Source: Novosphingobium sp. (GTDB taxonomy: Bacteria; Pseudomonadota; Alphaproteobacteria; Sphingomonadales; Sphingomonadaceae). Taken from it: a DNA stretch of 64,000 nucleotides. The DNA lies in NCBI GenBank assembly GCA_024236175.1, contig JACKKY010000004.1:74501-138500 (forward strand), read 5' to 3'. The position numbers were made by a program, and so were the translations under genes. Below, one piece after another: positions 55,710 to 63,800 of this stretch; position 1 is the first letter of the stretch, and each line of letters begins with the position of its first letter. Below the pieces are notes generated by a model. That model did no database searches. It saw nothing but the letters and a program-made list of their open reading frames with translations, and had not been told where the DNA came from.

Positions 55710-55967
55710 GCTGATTCCATCTCCCGATCCTTGGTCTAACCCAGTCTGCCAGAACAATTGCCGCTGATGAGCAATTCGGGGCAGATGATTTACCAGCACT
55801 TTAGGTCACAGTTCACTTACTCACCAACCGTTTCCCCCGCGGACACTGAGAATTCCGCCCTTTTCGCAAAGTCACACCATGCCCATACCGTGGGCGTCCC
55901 GTTGCCCGCGATAGACGCGTAGGTTATCCGACGGTGCACAAGTCGAGAACTAAGACGGGATGCGTAA

Positions 55968-56666
55968 ATGGCCTTCAAAATGGATGGTGAAATCGTTCTG
56001 CCCGCCTCGCGCGAAGAGGTTTGGGCAGGCCTGAACGATCCGAACGTCCTGCGCCGCTGCATCCAGGGCTGCCGAAAAATGGAAAAAATCGGCGACAGCA
56101 GCTTCACGGCCGAAGTGCAAATGAAGATCGGGCCGGTCTTGTCCGTGTTCAACGGCAAGGTCGACCTGCTCGACCTCGATCCACCCAATGGATATCGCAT
56201 CGAAGGAAAAGGCGACGGTGGCGCAGCAGGCTTCGCCAAGGGTGGCGCCACCGTAAAACTTTCGGAAAGCGAAGGTGGCACGCTCCTGCGCTATGATGTC
56301 AATGCCGACATCGGTGGAAGGCTGGCGCAAATGGGCGGCAGGCTCATCAACGGGGTCGCCAAGAAGCAGGCTGACCTGTTCTTCGAAAACTTTGCGACGC
56401 AATTCGGCAAGGTGTCAGGCGAGGCGGCCGATACTGCGGCTGCGGTTGGCGCGCCCGCGGGGCCCCCAGCCAGCGTGATGCAAGCCGGGTCATCGGCGGC
56501 GGGAGGCAAATCTACCACGCCATGGATGTGGCTGGTCGCACTGGCGGTCGCCGTGGAGGCAGGCTTCCTGCTGGGTCGTAGCGATGCAGGTGGCCCCTGG
56601 GTCGTTGCGATGATCGCACTTGCACTCGTCAGCGCGGGTGCAGGTTTCCGCGCCGGGCGCGGCTGA
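55968..56666 (+). CDS. CoxG-like SRPBCC protein with C-terminal membrane anchor
   Basis: 232 residues. Residues 1-150 form an SRPBCC/CoxG domain (MDGEIVLPASREEVWAGLND, GRLAQMGGRLINGVAKKQ). A Gly/Ala/Pro linker is followed by two hydrophobic segments (WMWLVALAVAVEAGFLLG and WVVAMIALALVSAGAG). In the CO dehydrogenase system CoxG recruits the enzyme to the membrane. Divergent from coxL by 258 bp, so a matching role for this hydroxylase is inferred. No CoxD/CoxE/CoxF maturation genes are present in the island. Confidence 0.88.
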   Translation: MAFKMDGEIVLPASREEVWAGLNDPNVLRRCIQGCRKMEKIGDSSFTAEVQMKIGPVLSVFNGKVDLLDLDPPNGYRIEGKGDGGAAGFAKGGATVKLSESEGGTLLRYDVNADIGGRLAQMGGRLINGVAKKQADLFFENFATQFGKVSGEAADTAAAVGAPAGPPASVMQAGSSAAGGKSTTPWMWLVALAVAVEAGFLLGRSDAGGPWVVAMIALALVSAGAGFRAGRG

Positions 56667-56678
56667 GAGAGGTCCGAG

Positions 56679-57419
56679 GTGAGATTTGACGGCAAGGCGG
56701 CACTCGTCACCGGAGCAGGCAACGGGATCGGCGCGGCAATTGCTTCCAGGCTGGCCTGTGGAGGTGCGAGCGTACTTTGTGTTAACTGCGACGAACAGGC
56801 CCTCGCGAGAATGGTCGAGACCGTGCATCAGGATGGAGGTCTGGCCATCGCCTATGTGGCTGACGTTCCGATCCATCAGGAGGTTAAGGAAGCGGTAGCC
56901 TTGGCGGTCGCGCGCTTCGGCAGCCTGCACCTCGCGGTCAACAATGCCGGCATCGGTGGGTCTGCCGCTCCCCTGGCCGAGCAGGGGTTGGAGGATTGGC
57001 ATCGCGTGCTGAATGTGAACCTAAACGGTGTCTTCTACGGGATGAAATACCAGATTCCAGCAATTCTTGCGTCCGGCGGAGGTGTGATTGTGAATATCGC
57101 CTCGATGTGGGCGCATCACGGCATGCGCGGCCGTGCGCACTATACCGCATCAAAGCTCGGAGTGATGGGGCTGACCCGAGCGGCCGCCGCCGATTATGCT
57201 GGCCAACAGATCCGCATCAACACGGTTTGCCCCGGTGTGATTGATACGCCACTGGCGCGCAGCGGCGGAAACGAAACCGAAGAGATCGCGGAGATGATCC
57301 CAGCCGGCCGGATCGGAAGGGCGGAGGAAGTGGCGGTGGTAGTTGCCTTCCTGCTCTCTGATGAGGCTTCGTATGTGACCGCGAGCGAGTACGATGTCGA
57401 TGGCGGGATACTGCACTGA
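56679..57419 (+). CDS. SDR-family oxidoreductase 6
   Basis: 246 residues from a GTG at 56679, 12 bp after the CoxG-like gene with GAGAGAGG upstream. TGAGNGIG at 11-18, NNAG at 88-91, Ser142, Tyr155, Lys159. The acidic NAD-selecting residue after beta-2 is replaced by VNCDEQ, so cofactor preference is unclear. C-terminal ASYVTASEYDVDGG. Confidence 0.9.
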   Translation: MRFDGKAALVTGAGNGIGAAIASRLACGGASVLCVNCDEQALARMVETVHQDGGLAIAYVADVPIHQEVKEAVALAVARFGSLHLAVNNAGIGGSAAPLAEQGLEDWHRVLNVNLNGVFYGMKYQIPAILASGGGVIVNIASMWAHHGMRGRAHYTASKLGVMGLTRAAAADYAGQQIRINTVCPGVIDTPLARSGGNETEEIAEMIPAGRIGRAEEVAVVVAFLLSDEASYVTASEYDVDGGILH

Positions 57420-57450
57420 GAAATTGGAATAGACGGAGAGGAACCAAGCG

Positions 57451-58302
57451 ATGGATCTAGAGGGCAGGCGCGCGGTCGTGACCGGCGCCGGAAGTGGCAT
57501 CGGACGCGGGATCGCACTGACGCTCGCCAGACACGGGGTCCATGTGATGGTCGCCGATGTGGAGACCGACAAGGCAGAGGCGGTGGTTCGGGAAGCCGCT
57601 GCAAACGGTGTCAACGCCCGCAGTTTCGCAATTGATGTAAGCGACCCGAAACAAGTCGCCGAGCTTGCCGATCATGCATGGCGGGAATTGGGCGGCATCG
57701 ACATCCTGTGCAACAACGCCGGCGTTTGCGCGTCCGCCGCCGCGCTGGAAATTACCGATGGCGACTTCGACTGGCAATTCAGCGTCAATGTGAAAGGCGT
57801 GTTCAATGGCATGCGGGAGTTCGTGAGCCGGTTTGTCGAGCAGGGAACGCCGGCCCATGTTGTCAATACCGGATCACATCATTCCATAGGCGCGCCGACC
57901 AAGGGGGTAGCGGCATATGTCGGAACCAAGCACGCGGTTCTGGGGCTGACCGAGGCTTTCCGAACCGAGTACGGTGACCGGATCGATTTTAGCGTACTCT
58001 GCCCAGGTATCATTAACACCGGGATATGGGATGCAGGCCGCAACCGGCCCGCGGAGTTCGGCGGCAGGTTTGAAGGTAGCGAATTCTCGAAGCAGGCACT
58101 CAATAGTTTTGGCATGCGCCCCGAGCGCGTTGGCGAGTTGGTTTCAAACGGTATCCGCAACAGGGACTTCTTCATCTGGACCCATCCACAGGACATCGAG
58201 CTGATCGAAAAGCGCTACAATGAATGCAGGGAAGCGATCGAACGTCAGTGGCCGAATGGTCCCGACGAAGAGCACCAGATGACGCCTAACGACGTGACAT
58301 GA
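57451..58302 (+). CDS. SDR-family oxidoreductase 7
   Basis: 283 residues, GAGAGG upstream of the ATG. TGAGSGIG at 11-18, VADVETD (Asp36, NAD-type), NNAG at 88-91, Ser142, Tyr156 and Lys160. A longer C-terminal tail than its neighbours (to EEHQMTPNDVT), as in the group annotated as glucose/ribitol-type or steroid SDRs. Third gene of the CoxG-headed run. Confidence 0.9.
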   Translation: MDLEGRRAVVTGAGSGIGRGIALTLARHGVHVMVADVETDKAEAVVREAAANGVNARSFAIDVSDPKQVAELADHAWRELGGIDILCNNAGVCASAAALEITDGDFDWQFSVNVKGVFNGMREFVSRFVEQGTPAHVVNTGSHHSIGAPTKGVAAYVGTKHAVLGLTEAFRTEYGDRIDFSVLCPGIINTGIWDAGRNRPAEFGGRFEGSEFSKQALNSFGMRPERVGELVSNGIRNRDFFIWTHPQDIELIEKRYNECREAIERQWPNGPDEEHQMTPNDVT

Positions 58303-58332
58303 CGTGATCCGACCACAAGACTGCACACAGAC

Positions 58333-59388
58333 ATGAACGTAAGGGATCGGATGCAGTTTGCCTTCGGCCATGGTTTCAATCCGATCAGGATCGACGAACA
58401 CCGTCGGCTGACCCGCCTTGCCGAGCAATCCGGGTTTGGGATGGTAATGAACGGGGACACGCCGGCATTGCTGGGGGACCACTACATCGGCCTCGCATTG
58501 ATCGCGCAGGAAACCAGCCGGTGTCGTCTCGGATCATATATGACCAACCCGGTGACTCGCCACCCGGCAGTTGCCGCAGCCGCCATTGCGTCGGTTAACG
58601 AGCTGTCGCAAGGCCGGGCATTCCTTGGTCTAGCAACGGGCGATAGCGGCGTTTACAACTTCGGCCTGAAACCCGCGACACTGGCTGAAATGGAAGAATA
58701 TATCCTCGCCGTGCGCAGCATGCTCAACGGCCGCGAAGCGACCTACCACGGCAACACCATGCGCTTCGACTGGTATGCGCGCGACATTCCGATCTACATG
58801 GCTCCCGGCGGGCCAAAGGGCCTGGAACTCGCCGGCCGGATCGCCGACGGGGTATTCCTGGAAACGGGTTTCACTCCGGAAGTTGTCGAAAACACGCTAC
58901 AACAGCTTAAGACTGCAGCGAGTGCAGCAGGACGCTCCATCGACGACATTGATGTCTGGTGGCATGCACGGGCCTGCATCGCCGACACCCGAGATGAAGC
59001 GATCGACAACATCCGTTCGGGCCTGCTTGGCATCGGCAATCGGCTCGCCCGCTTCCAGCAGGTAGGCAAGTTCATTCCGGATGATATCTGGCCGCGACTC
59101 CAGGAGCTTAAGCAGCGTTACGATTTCATGGGGCATCATGAATCGACTAAGGCGGGAAAGCCGCAGCGCAATGCCGTAATGTTGGAAGAACTGGGCCTGC
59201 GCGACTACCTGGCCGACCGTTTTGGCATCGTTGGCACCACGGACGATTTTGTCGCCACGCTGGAACGATTGCGCGGCTTAGGGATCGAGAACGTGGCATT
59301 TTCGGCTCTGATGCCGGACAAATTCGATTTTCTCGAACGCATTGGCAAGGAAGTTATTCCCCGATTTTGCGAAGGACAGACTGGATGA
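58333..59388 (+). CDS. LLM-class (luciferase-like) flavin-dependent oxidoreductase
   Basis: 351 residues; an ATG at 58351 with AAGGG upstream is an alternative start. TIM-barrel landmarks: SRCRLGSYMTNPVTRHPAVAAAAIASVNELSQGRAFLGLATGDSG (in segments), then PIYMAPGGPKGLELAGRIADGV. This pattern fits either FMN-dependent monooxygenases or F420-dependent reductases. The choice cannot be made by eye; sphingomonads generally lack F420, favouring FMN. A Baeyer-Villiger-type or desulfonation-type step is possible. Its stop overlaps the next start. Confidence 0.85.
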   Translation: MNVRDRMQFAFGHGFNPIRIDEHRRLTRLAEQSGFGMVMNGDTPALLGDHYIGLALIAQETSRCRLGSYMTNPVTRHPAVAAAAIASVNELSQGRAFLGLATGDSGVYNFGLKPATLAEMEEYILAVRSMLNGREATYHGNTMRFDWYARDIPIYMAPGGPKGLELAGRIADGVFLETGFTPEVVENTLQQLKTAASAAGRSIDDIDVWWHARACIADTRDEAIDNIRSGLLGIGNRLARFQQVGKFIPDDIWPRLQELKQRYDFMGHHESTKAGKPQRNAVMLEELGLRDYLADRFGIVGTTDDFVATLERLRGLGIENVAFSALMPDKFDFLERIGKEVIPRFCEGQTG

Positions 59389-59843
59389 AATATGATCTGC
59401 GGGCGCTATCGGACATCGCAGAAATCCGTCAGCTCAACGCCAGCTACAATCGGGCGGCTGACCGCGGCGACGGAGAAGCCTATTCAACGCATTTCACTCC
59501 AGATGCGGAGTTCGAGATCGTGGGCAACAGGGTTTATCGTGGTCGAAAGGAAATCGCGATGGCCGCGAATGCGACAAACGTCACGGTACACGTGACGACA
59601 GAGCCTGAGATCGAAGTACGGGGAGACACGGCAACGCAGCGTGTTCGCATGCTTTCGATCGTGTCTGACCAGCAAAACCAGCGCAATGAATTTGTCTCAA
59701 GCGGCTGGTACGAGGACGAACTCGAACGGACAGAAGAAGGATGGAAATTCAGGGTCCGCCGAGCGAAACTGGATCTCGATTTGCAGATGGTATTCGGCAA
59801 AATGGGAATAGCTGCTGCATTTGAGAGCTTGGCCGGCAGATGA
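59385..59843 (+). CDS. SnoaL-like/NTF2-fold protein 2
   Basis: 152 residues from the ATG at 59385, overlapping the previous stop (ATGA). ALSDIAEIRQLNASYNRAADRGD, HFTPDAEFEIVG and SGWYEDELERTEEGWKFRVRRAKLD are the NTF2/SnoaL_4 layout, also seen in small ring-hydroxylating-type beta subunits and scytalone-dehydratase-like enzymes. No alpha-subunit dioxygenase accompanies it. Last catabolic gene of the island. Confidence 0.82.
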   Translation: MKYDLRALSDIAEIRQLNASYNRAADRGDGEAYSTHFTPDAEFEIVGNRVYRGRKEIAMAANATNVTVHVTTEPEIEVRGDTATQRVRMLSIVSDQQNQRNEFVSSGWYEDELERTEEGWKFRVRRAKLDLDLQMVFGKMGIAAAFESLAGR

Positions 59844-60510
59844 CTTGTGTTTTGCGAACGGAAGGTCGCGGTCTGTTATGCATGTTTGGCGCCAAAAGAA
59901 GCGTCGCACAGATGCTCTAGAATCTTATATAATAACAAGGGCTTGTGAAGGTCTGATATCACACCATCTTTCCCCAGCAGGGACTGGAGCTGAGCCGCAA
60001 TTCGCGCTGCTACCCGCTTCTTGACCGCACTGTTGGCATGCACTGCAAGCGGTTTACTAAAGTTGCCGTCCGCTTCCGGAGAAACATCCACGGCTCGCAA
60101 ATGGCGGAGATTTGGGGGGAGCCGCGTCAGGCCTAACCATTCCAAGGGCAGCCTTTTCCCGATTGATCGCCTAATTCAGGGAAGCGCTTCGCCTGATAAA
60201 TCGAGCATCTAGATCCGATATATCTCCAGTCAAGAAACATCTCGAACCTTCGAGCGGGCGAAACTGCAAGCATGCGTTAGAAAACCTCGAGATCTAGGAA
60301 AAACGCCCACAAAGGGCCGGGAAACCTGTGGCAAAACTCAGATAATGTCACGAGTTACTACCATAGTCGGTTGCAGAGCCAGGGTATGGGAAGCCGGAGC
60401 CCACCCTGAAGACTACCGCCTGTCCCAAGTTGGCCCCTTAGCCTTCACAATGGAGCGCAGAAAGAATGAGCAGCTATCCATCAAGGTGTCCGGGCATCGA
60501 GCCAGTTGCC
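59844..60510. other. 667-bp AT-richer stretch between cargo and integrase
   Basis: Contains one possible protein remnant (59876-60145, listed separately) and otherwise no supported gene, repeat or terminator. Its composition differs from the cargo operons and resembles the left island end, as expected of element-backbone DNA. Confidence 0.5.
59876..60145 (-). pseudogene. Possible C-terminal protein remnant
   Basis: A minus frame is open from a stop near 60178 to 59876, about 100 codons, with alpha-helical, protein-like composition in its second half (AARIAAQLQSLLGKDG then LHKPLLLYKILEHLCDASF). There is no clear start or ribosome site. No family is recognised; a truncated regulator tail is one possibility. 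It could also be chance. Confidence 0.25.
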
Positions 60511-61680
60511 TTAGATTTTTCCGGCTAGCACCTCTCCGACAGCATTTGCTATAGTAAGGGCTGGATCAGCATCGACATGCGCATAGCGTTGGGTTGTCTG
60601 AGCCTGAGAATGACCGAGAAGCCGTCCGATTATTGGTAGAGAAGCCCCCTGCCCGACTGCGACGCTAGCTGCTGTATGTCTCAGATCATGCAATCGAACC
60701 CCAGGTAGATCGGCACGTTCACAAACTCTCACCCACGGCTTCCGCAGGTTGATCATCCTCCCTTCGACGCCCTGACCAGGAAAAATGAATTGGTTGTCGC
60801 CAACGAGCCCCTTCTGTCTCTCAAGCACCGCGATTGCACCGTCGCTAAGATAGACTGGTTTTGCTCCGGTCTTGCTGTCAGGTAATGACAACATTCGACG
60901 ATCGAGATCGATCCATGACCATCTTGCAGACAAAATTTCGTTTAGCCGGGCGCCAGTGAGTAAGAGCAGCCGAACTGCGTTTGCGGCTGAGGCAGAAAGC
61001 TCGCCATCCTCGACCATTATACGCATGGCATCGCCCAAACGCTGCAGCTCAACAGCATTCAAATAGCGATTCCTCGGCTTCTCTTTGAAGCGTTCAATGT
61101 GTCGGCATGGGTTGGAGCCAGCGGGCCGGAGATCCCATACCTCTGCAAGTGTCATTAGTCGTGACAGCAGGGCAAGTACGCGGTTGGCACGATATGGCGT
61201 CGATATCATGCTTTTGTGTAGCCGATCGACATCGCTACGTGTCACCTTGTCAACGGCCAACTTGCCCAGTTTAGGTGCTAGCGCTTTGCTCCACTGATTC
61301 TCATATTCATAGCGGGTTTGTGGTTTGCGAAGCGGCAGATGCTCATCTCGGAATCGATCCCAAACGTCACTCACCTTCATTGCCCTACGCCGAGCAACTC
61401 TCTCTGCTTGTGGATCCTCACCGCGGGCAACTGCAGCCAATGCCTGTTGGGCCAGAGATCGCGCTTGATCAGGTGTTAACTGGCCATGCGCACCCAGTGT
61501 CAGCCACCGCTGAGGTGCAGAACGGCCTCCGCCGCTGGCCCTGTATTTGACCACGTAACGTTTTCCACCAGACGGCAGCACCTTAACACCGAACCCCGCA
61601 AGCGCGTTATCCCAAAGGTACGTGGGACGCCCCTCCTGAGCCTCCAGTGCATCCACTGCCCGCTTCGAGATTTTGACCAT
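60511..61680 (-). CDS. int: Tyrosine recombinase/integrase of the island
   Basis: 389 residues from the ATG at 61680 with GGAAGGACGAAGG upstream; a longer open frame would run through the arm sites and is rejected. N-terminal Arm-DNA-binding domain (DUF4102-like, residues 1-90), SAM-like core-binding domain (100-190), catalytic domain with Arg245, Lys270, His331, Arg334, His357 and nucleophile Tyr366 (QRYAHVD). All six residues are present, so it should be active. Its promoter overlaps the right arm sites, suggesting self-control. It reads away from the att site 173 bp off. Confidence 0.95.
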   Translation of the reverse strand: MVKISKRAVDALEAQEGRPTYLWDNALAGFGVKVLPSGGKRYVVKYRASGGGRSAPQRWLTLGAHGQLTPDQARSLAQQALAAVARGEDPQAERVARRRAMKVSDVWDRFRDEHLPLRKPQTRYEYENQWSKALAPKLGKLAVDKVTRSDVDRLHKSMISTPYRANRVLALLSRLMTLAEVWDLRPAGSNPCRHIERFKEKPRNRYLNAVELQRLGDAMRIMVEDGELSASAANAVRLLLLTGARLNEILSARWSWIDLDRRMLSLPDSKTGAKPVYLSDGAIAVLERQKGLVGDNQFIFPGQGVEGRMINLRKPWVRVCERADLPGVRLHDLRHTAASVAVGQGASLPIIGRLLGHSQAQTTQRYAHVDADPALTIANAVGEVLAGKI

Positions 61681-61705
61681 TACCTTCGTCCTTCCCACAA
61701 CGCTC

Positions 61706-61726
61706 AGCAACCACATAGCAACCACC
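61706..61726. repeat. Candidate integrase arm-type site, right end
   Basis: Two AGCAACCAC units 11 bp apart, 26 bp before the integrase start and 126 bp from the right att copy. It differs from the left-end block by a single base and has the same orientation, so in the excised circle both sites would flank the att core. Confidence 0.7.
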
Positions 61727-61852
61727 CAAGATGGTATGGAAGAGCAAATTATGGTGACGAGCAGGCAGCCCTACATTACCATTTACCACTATATTATAGT
61801 AATTTATCTGGGACAAGAGGAATGCATGGTATTACAGGGCGCAAAGCACAAA

Positions 61853-61902
<50 letters not shown>

Positions 61903-61940
61903 CTGCCCCTCGTTCCGGCCGACCGGTATTCGATGGCGGC

Positions 61941-63800
61941 CTATTCTACGGCGGCGAGCAGCTTCTCGATCACCGATGCATCCTCGATCGTTTGCGGCAC
62001 GACGATTTCGTCGCCGTTGAGGATGGAGCGCAGCAGGTTGCGCAGGACCTTGCCCGAACGGGTCTTGGGCAGGCTGTCGACGAACAGCACGGTTCGGGGC
62101 GTCGCGATCGGGCCGATGCCTTCGCGGATCATCGTCACGATCCCCTGGACCACATCCTGACCGCCATCGACTCCGGAGCGCGTGACCACGAAAGCGACGG
62201 GCATCTCGCCTTTCAATTCATCCGACGCGCCTACCACGGCGCATTCGACCACATGTTCGTGGTTCGCCACGATCTCTTCCATCTGCCCGGTCGACAAACG
62301 GTGGCCCGCCACGTTGATGATATCGTCGGTCCGGCCCATGATATGGATGAAGCCGTCGTCGTCGATCATTCCGGCATCGCCGGAGGTGTAGTGACCGGGA
62401 AAATCGACGAAGCCGGCCGCATAGCGTTCGGGATTGTTCCAGAGTGACCGGAAGGCGCCGGGCGGCAGGGGCTGTTCGATCAGCAGGTTGCCCACCGTGC
62501 CGGGCGCCACCGCATCTCCGGCATCGTCCTTCACGCGGAAACGGAAGCCCGGCACGGCACGGCCTGCGCTGCCGACACGGACTTCGGTTTCGCCGAGCCC
62601 GAAACAGGTGGCGACGGCCGGCCAGCCGATCTCGGTCTGCCACCAGTGGTCAATGACCGGCTTTCCGAGCTTCTCGGCGATCCACAGCAGCGTGTCGGGA
62701 TCAGCCCGTTCTCCAGCGAGGAACAGCGCCTGCAGCGAGGAGAGATCGGACTCGTCGATGAACTCGCCGTCGGGATCGGCGCGGCGGATCGCGCGGATCG
62801 CGGTGGGAGCCGTGAAGAGAACCTTCACCCGATGCTTTTCGGCGAGGCGCCAGAACACGCCGGCATCGGGCGTGCCGACCGGCTTGCCCTCGAAGAGGAT
62901 GGTGGTGCAGCCGGCAAGCAGCGGGCCGTAGACGATGTAGCTGTGCCCGACGACCCAGCCGATATCCGAAGCTGCCCAGTACACATCACCAGCGGACACA
63001 CCGTAGATATGTTCCATGCTCCACCGCAGCGCGGTGGCATGCCCGCCGTTGTCCCGCACGACCCCCTTAGGCGTTCCCGTCGTGCCGGACGTGTAGAGGA
63101 TGTAGAGCGGATCGGTCGCGGCGACCGGCGTGCAGCCCACCGGGCTTGCCGCGGCATAGGCGGTTTCCCAGTCGATATCCCGGCCCTCTGACAGATCGCA
63201 CCGCAGCTGTTCGCGCTGGAGGATGATCGAACGCGCCGGCTTGTGCGCCGAAAGCGCGATCGCCTGATCCAGCAGCGGCTTGTAAGCGATGGTCCGGCCG
63301 GGCTCGATCCCGCATGAGGCGCTCAGCACCACCACGGGCCGGCAATCGTCGATCCGCTTGGCCAGCTCCGGTGCGGCAAAGCCGCCGAAGACGACCGAAT
63401 GCACCGCGCCGATGCGCGCGCAGGCGAGCATGGCGAAGACAGCCTCCGGCACCATCGGCATGTAAATGACGACGCGGTCGCCCTTTTCCACGCCTGCCTC
63501 GGCCAGCATCCCCGCGGTGCGGGAAACCCGATCGAGCAGCTCGGAATAGCTGAACTGCGCCGAACTCCCCGTGACAGGGCTTTCGTAGATCAGCGCAGCC
63601 TGTTCGCCGCGGCCTTCCGCGACATGGCGATCCACGGCATTGAAGCAGGTGTTGAGGCGGCCGTCGGGAAACCATGCATCGTTTTCAGGATCATAGGCGG
63701 TTTCCGGCAGGCGTTCCCACTGGAGCGCCTGTGCCGCCTTGTGCCAGAATTGTTCGGGAGTTGCTCCCGCTTCCTCTCGAAGCGCCTCTGCCCTGCTCAT
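61941..63800 (-). CDS. prpE: Propionyl/acetyl-CoA synthetase (PrpE/Acs-like)
   Basis: 619 residues. ACS-type motifs: YTSGTTGTPKG phosphate loop, WWQTEIGWP, YTSGDAGMIDDDGF, GRTDDIINVAGHRLSTGQMEE, and the acetylatable Lys in LPKTRSGKVLRN. Length and the HSVVFGGFAAPELAKRIDD stretch favour the propionyl-CoA synthetase group over the longer Acs. It converts short-chain acids to CoA esters with ATP. The start overlaps the stop of the next upstream gene (ATGA). Backbone gene, outside the island. Confidence 0.92.
   Translation of the reverse strand: MSRAEALREEAGATPEQFWHKAAQALQWERLPETAYDPENDAWFPDGRLNTCFNAVDRHVAEGRGEQAALIYESPVTGSSAQFSYSELLDRVSRTAGMLAEAGVEKGDRVVIYMPMVPEAVFAMLACARIGAVHSVVFGGFAAPELAKRIDDCRPVVVLSASCGIEPGRTIAYKPLLDQAIALSAHKPARSIILQREQLRCDLSEGRDIDWETAYAAASPVGCTPVAATDPLYILYTSGTTGTPKGVVRDNGGHATALRWSMEHIYGVSAGDVYWAASDIGWVVGHSYIVYGPLLAGCTTILFEGKPVGTPDAGVFWRLAEKHRVKVLFTAPTAIRAIRRADPDGEFIDESDLSSLQALFLAGERADPDTLLWIAEKLGKPVIDHWWQTEIGWPAVATCFGLGETEVRVGSAGRAVPGFRFRVKDDAGDAVAPGTVGNLLIEQPLPPGAFRSLWNNPERYAAGFVDFPGHYTSGDAGMIDDDGFIHIMGRTDDIINVAGHRLSTGQMEEIVANHEHVVECAVVGASDELKGEMPVAFVVTRSGVDGGQDVVQGIVTMIREGIGPIATPRTVLFVDSLPKTRSGKVLRNLLRSILNGDEIVVPQTIEDASVIEKLLAAVE

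Noticed and set aside
51992..56666. Aerobic carbon monoxide dehydrogenase
   Set aside because: The active-site loop is PYRGAGR (form II), without the Cys of true CO dehydrogenases, and the cox maturation genes are absent.
59385..59843. Small subunit of a ring-hydroxylating dioxygenase
   Set aside because: No Rieske alpha subunit, ferredoxin or reductase gene is in the island, and the sequence fits general SnoaL/NTF2-fold proteins as well.
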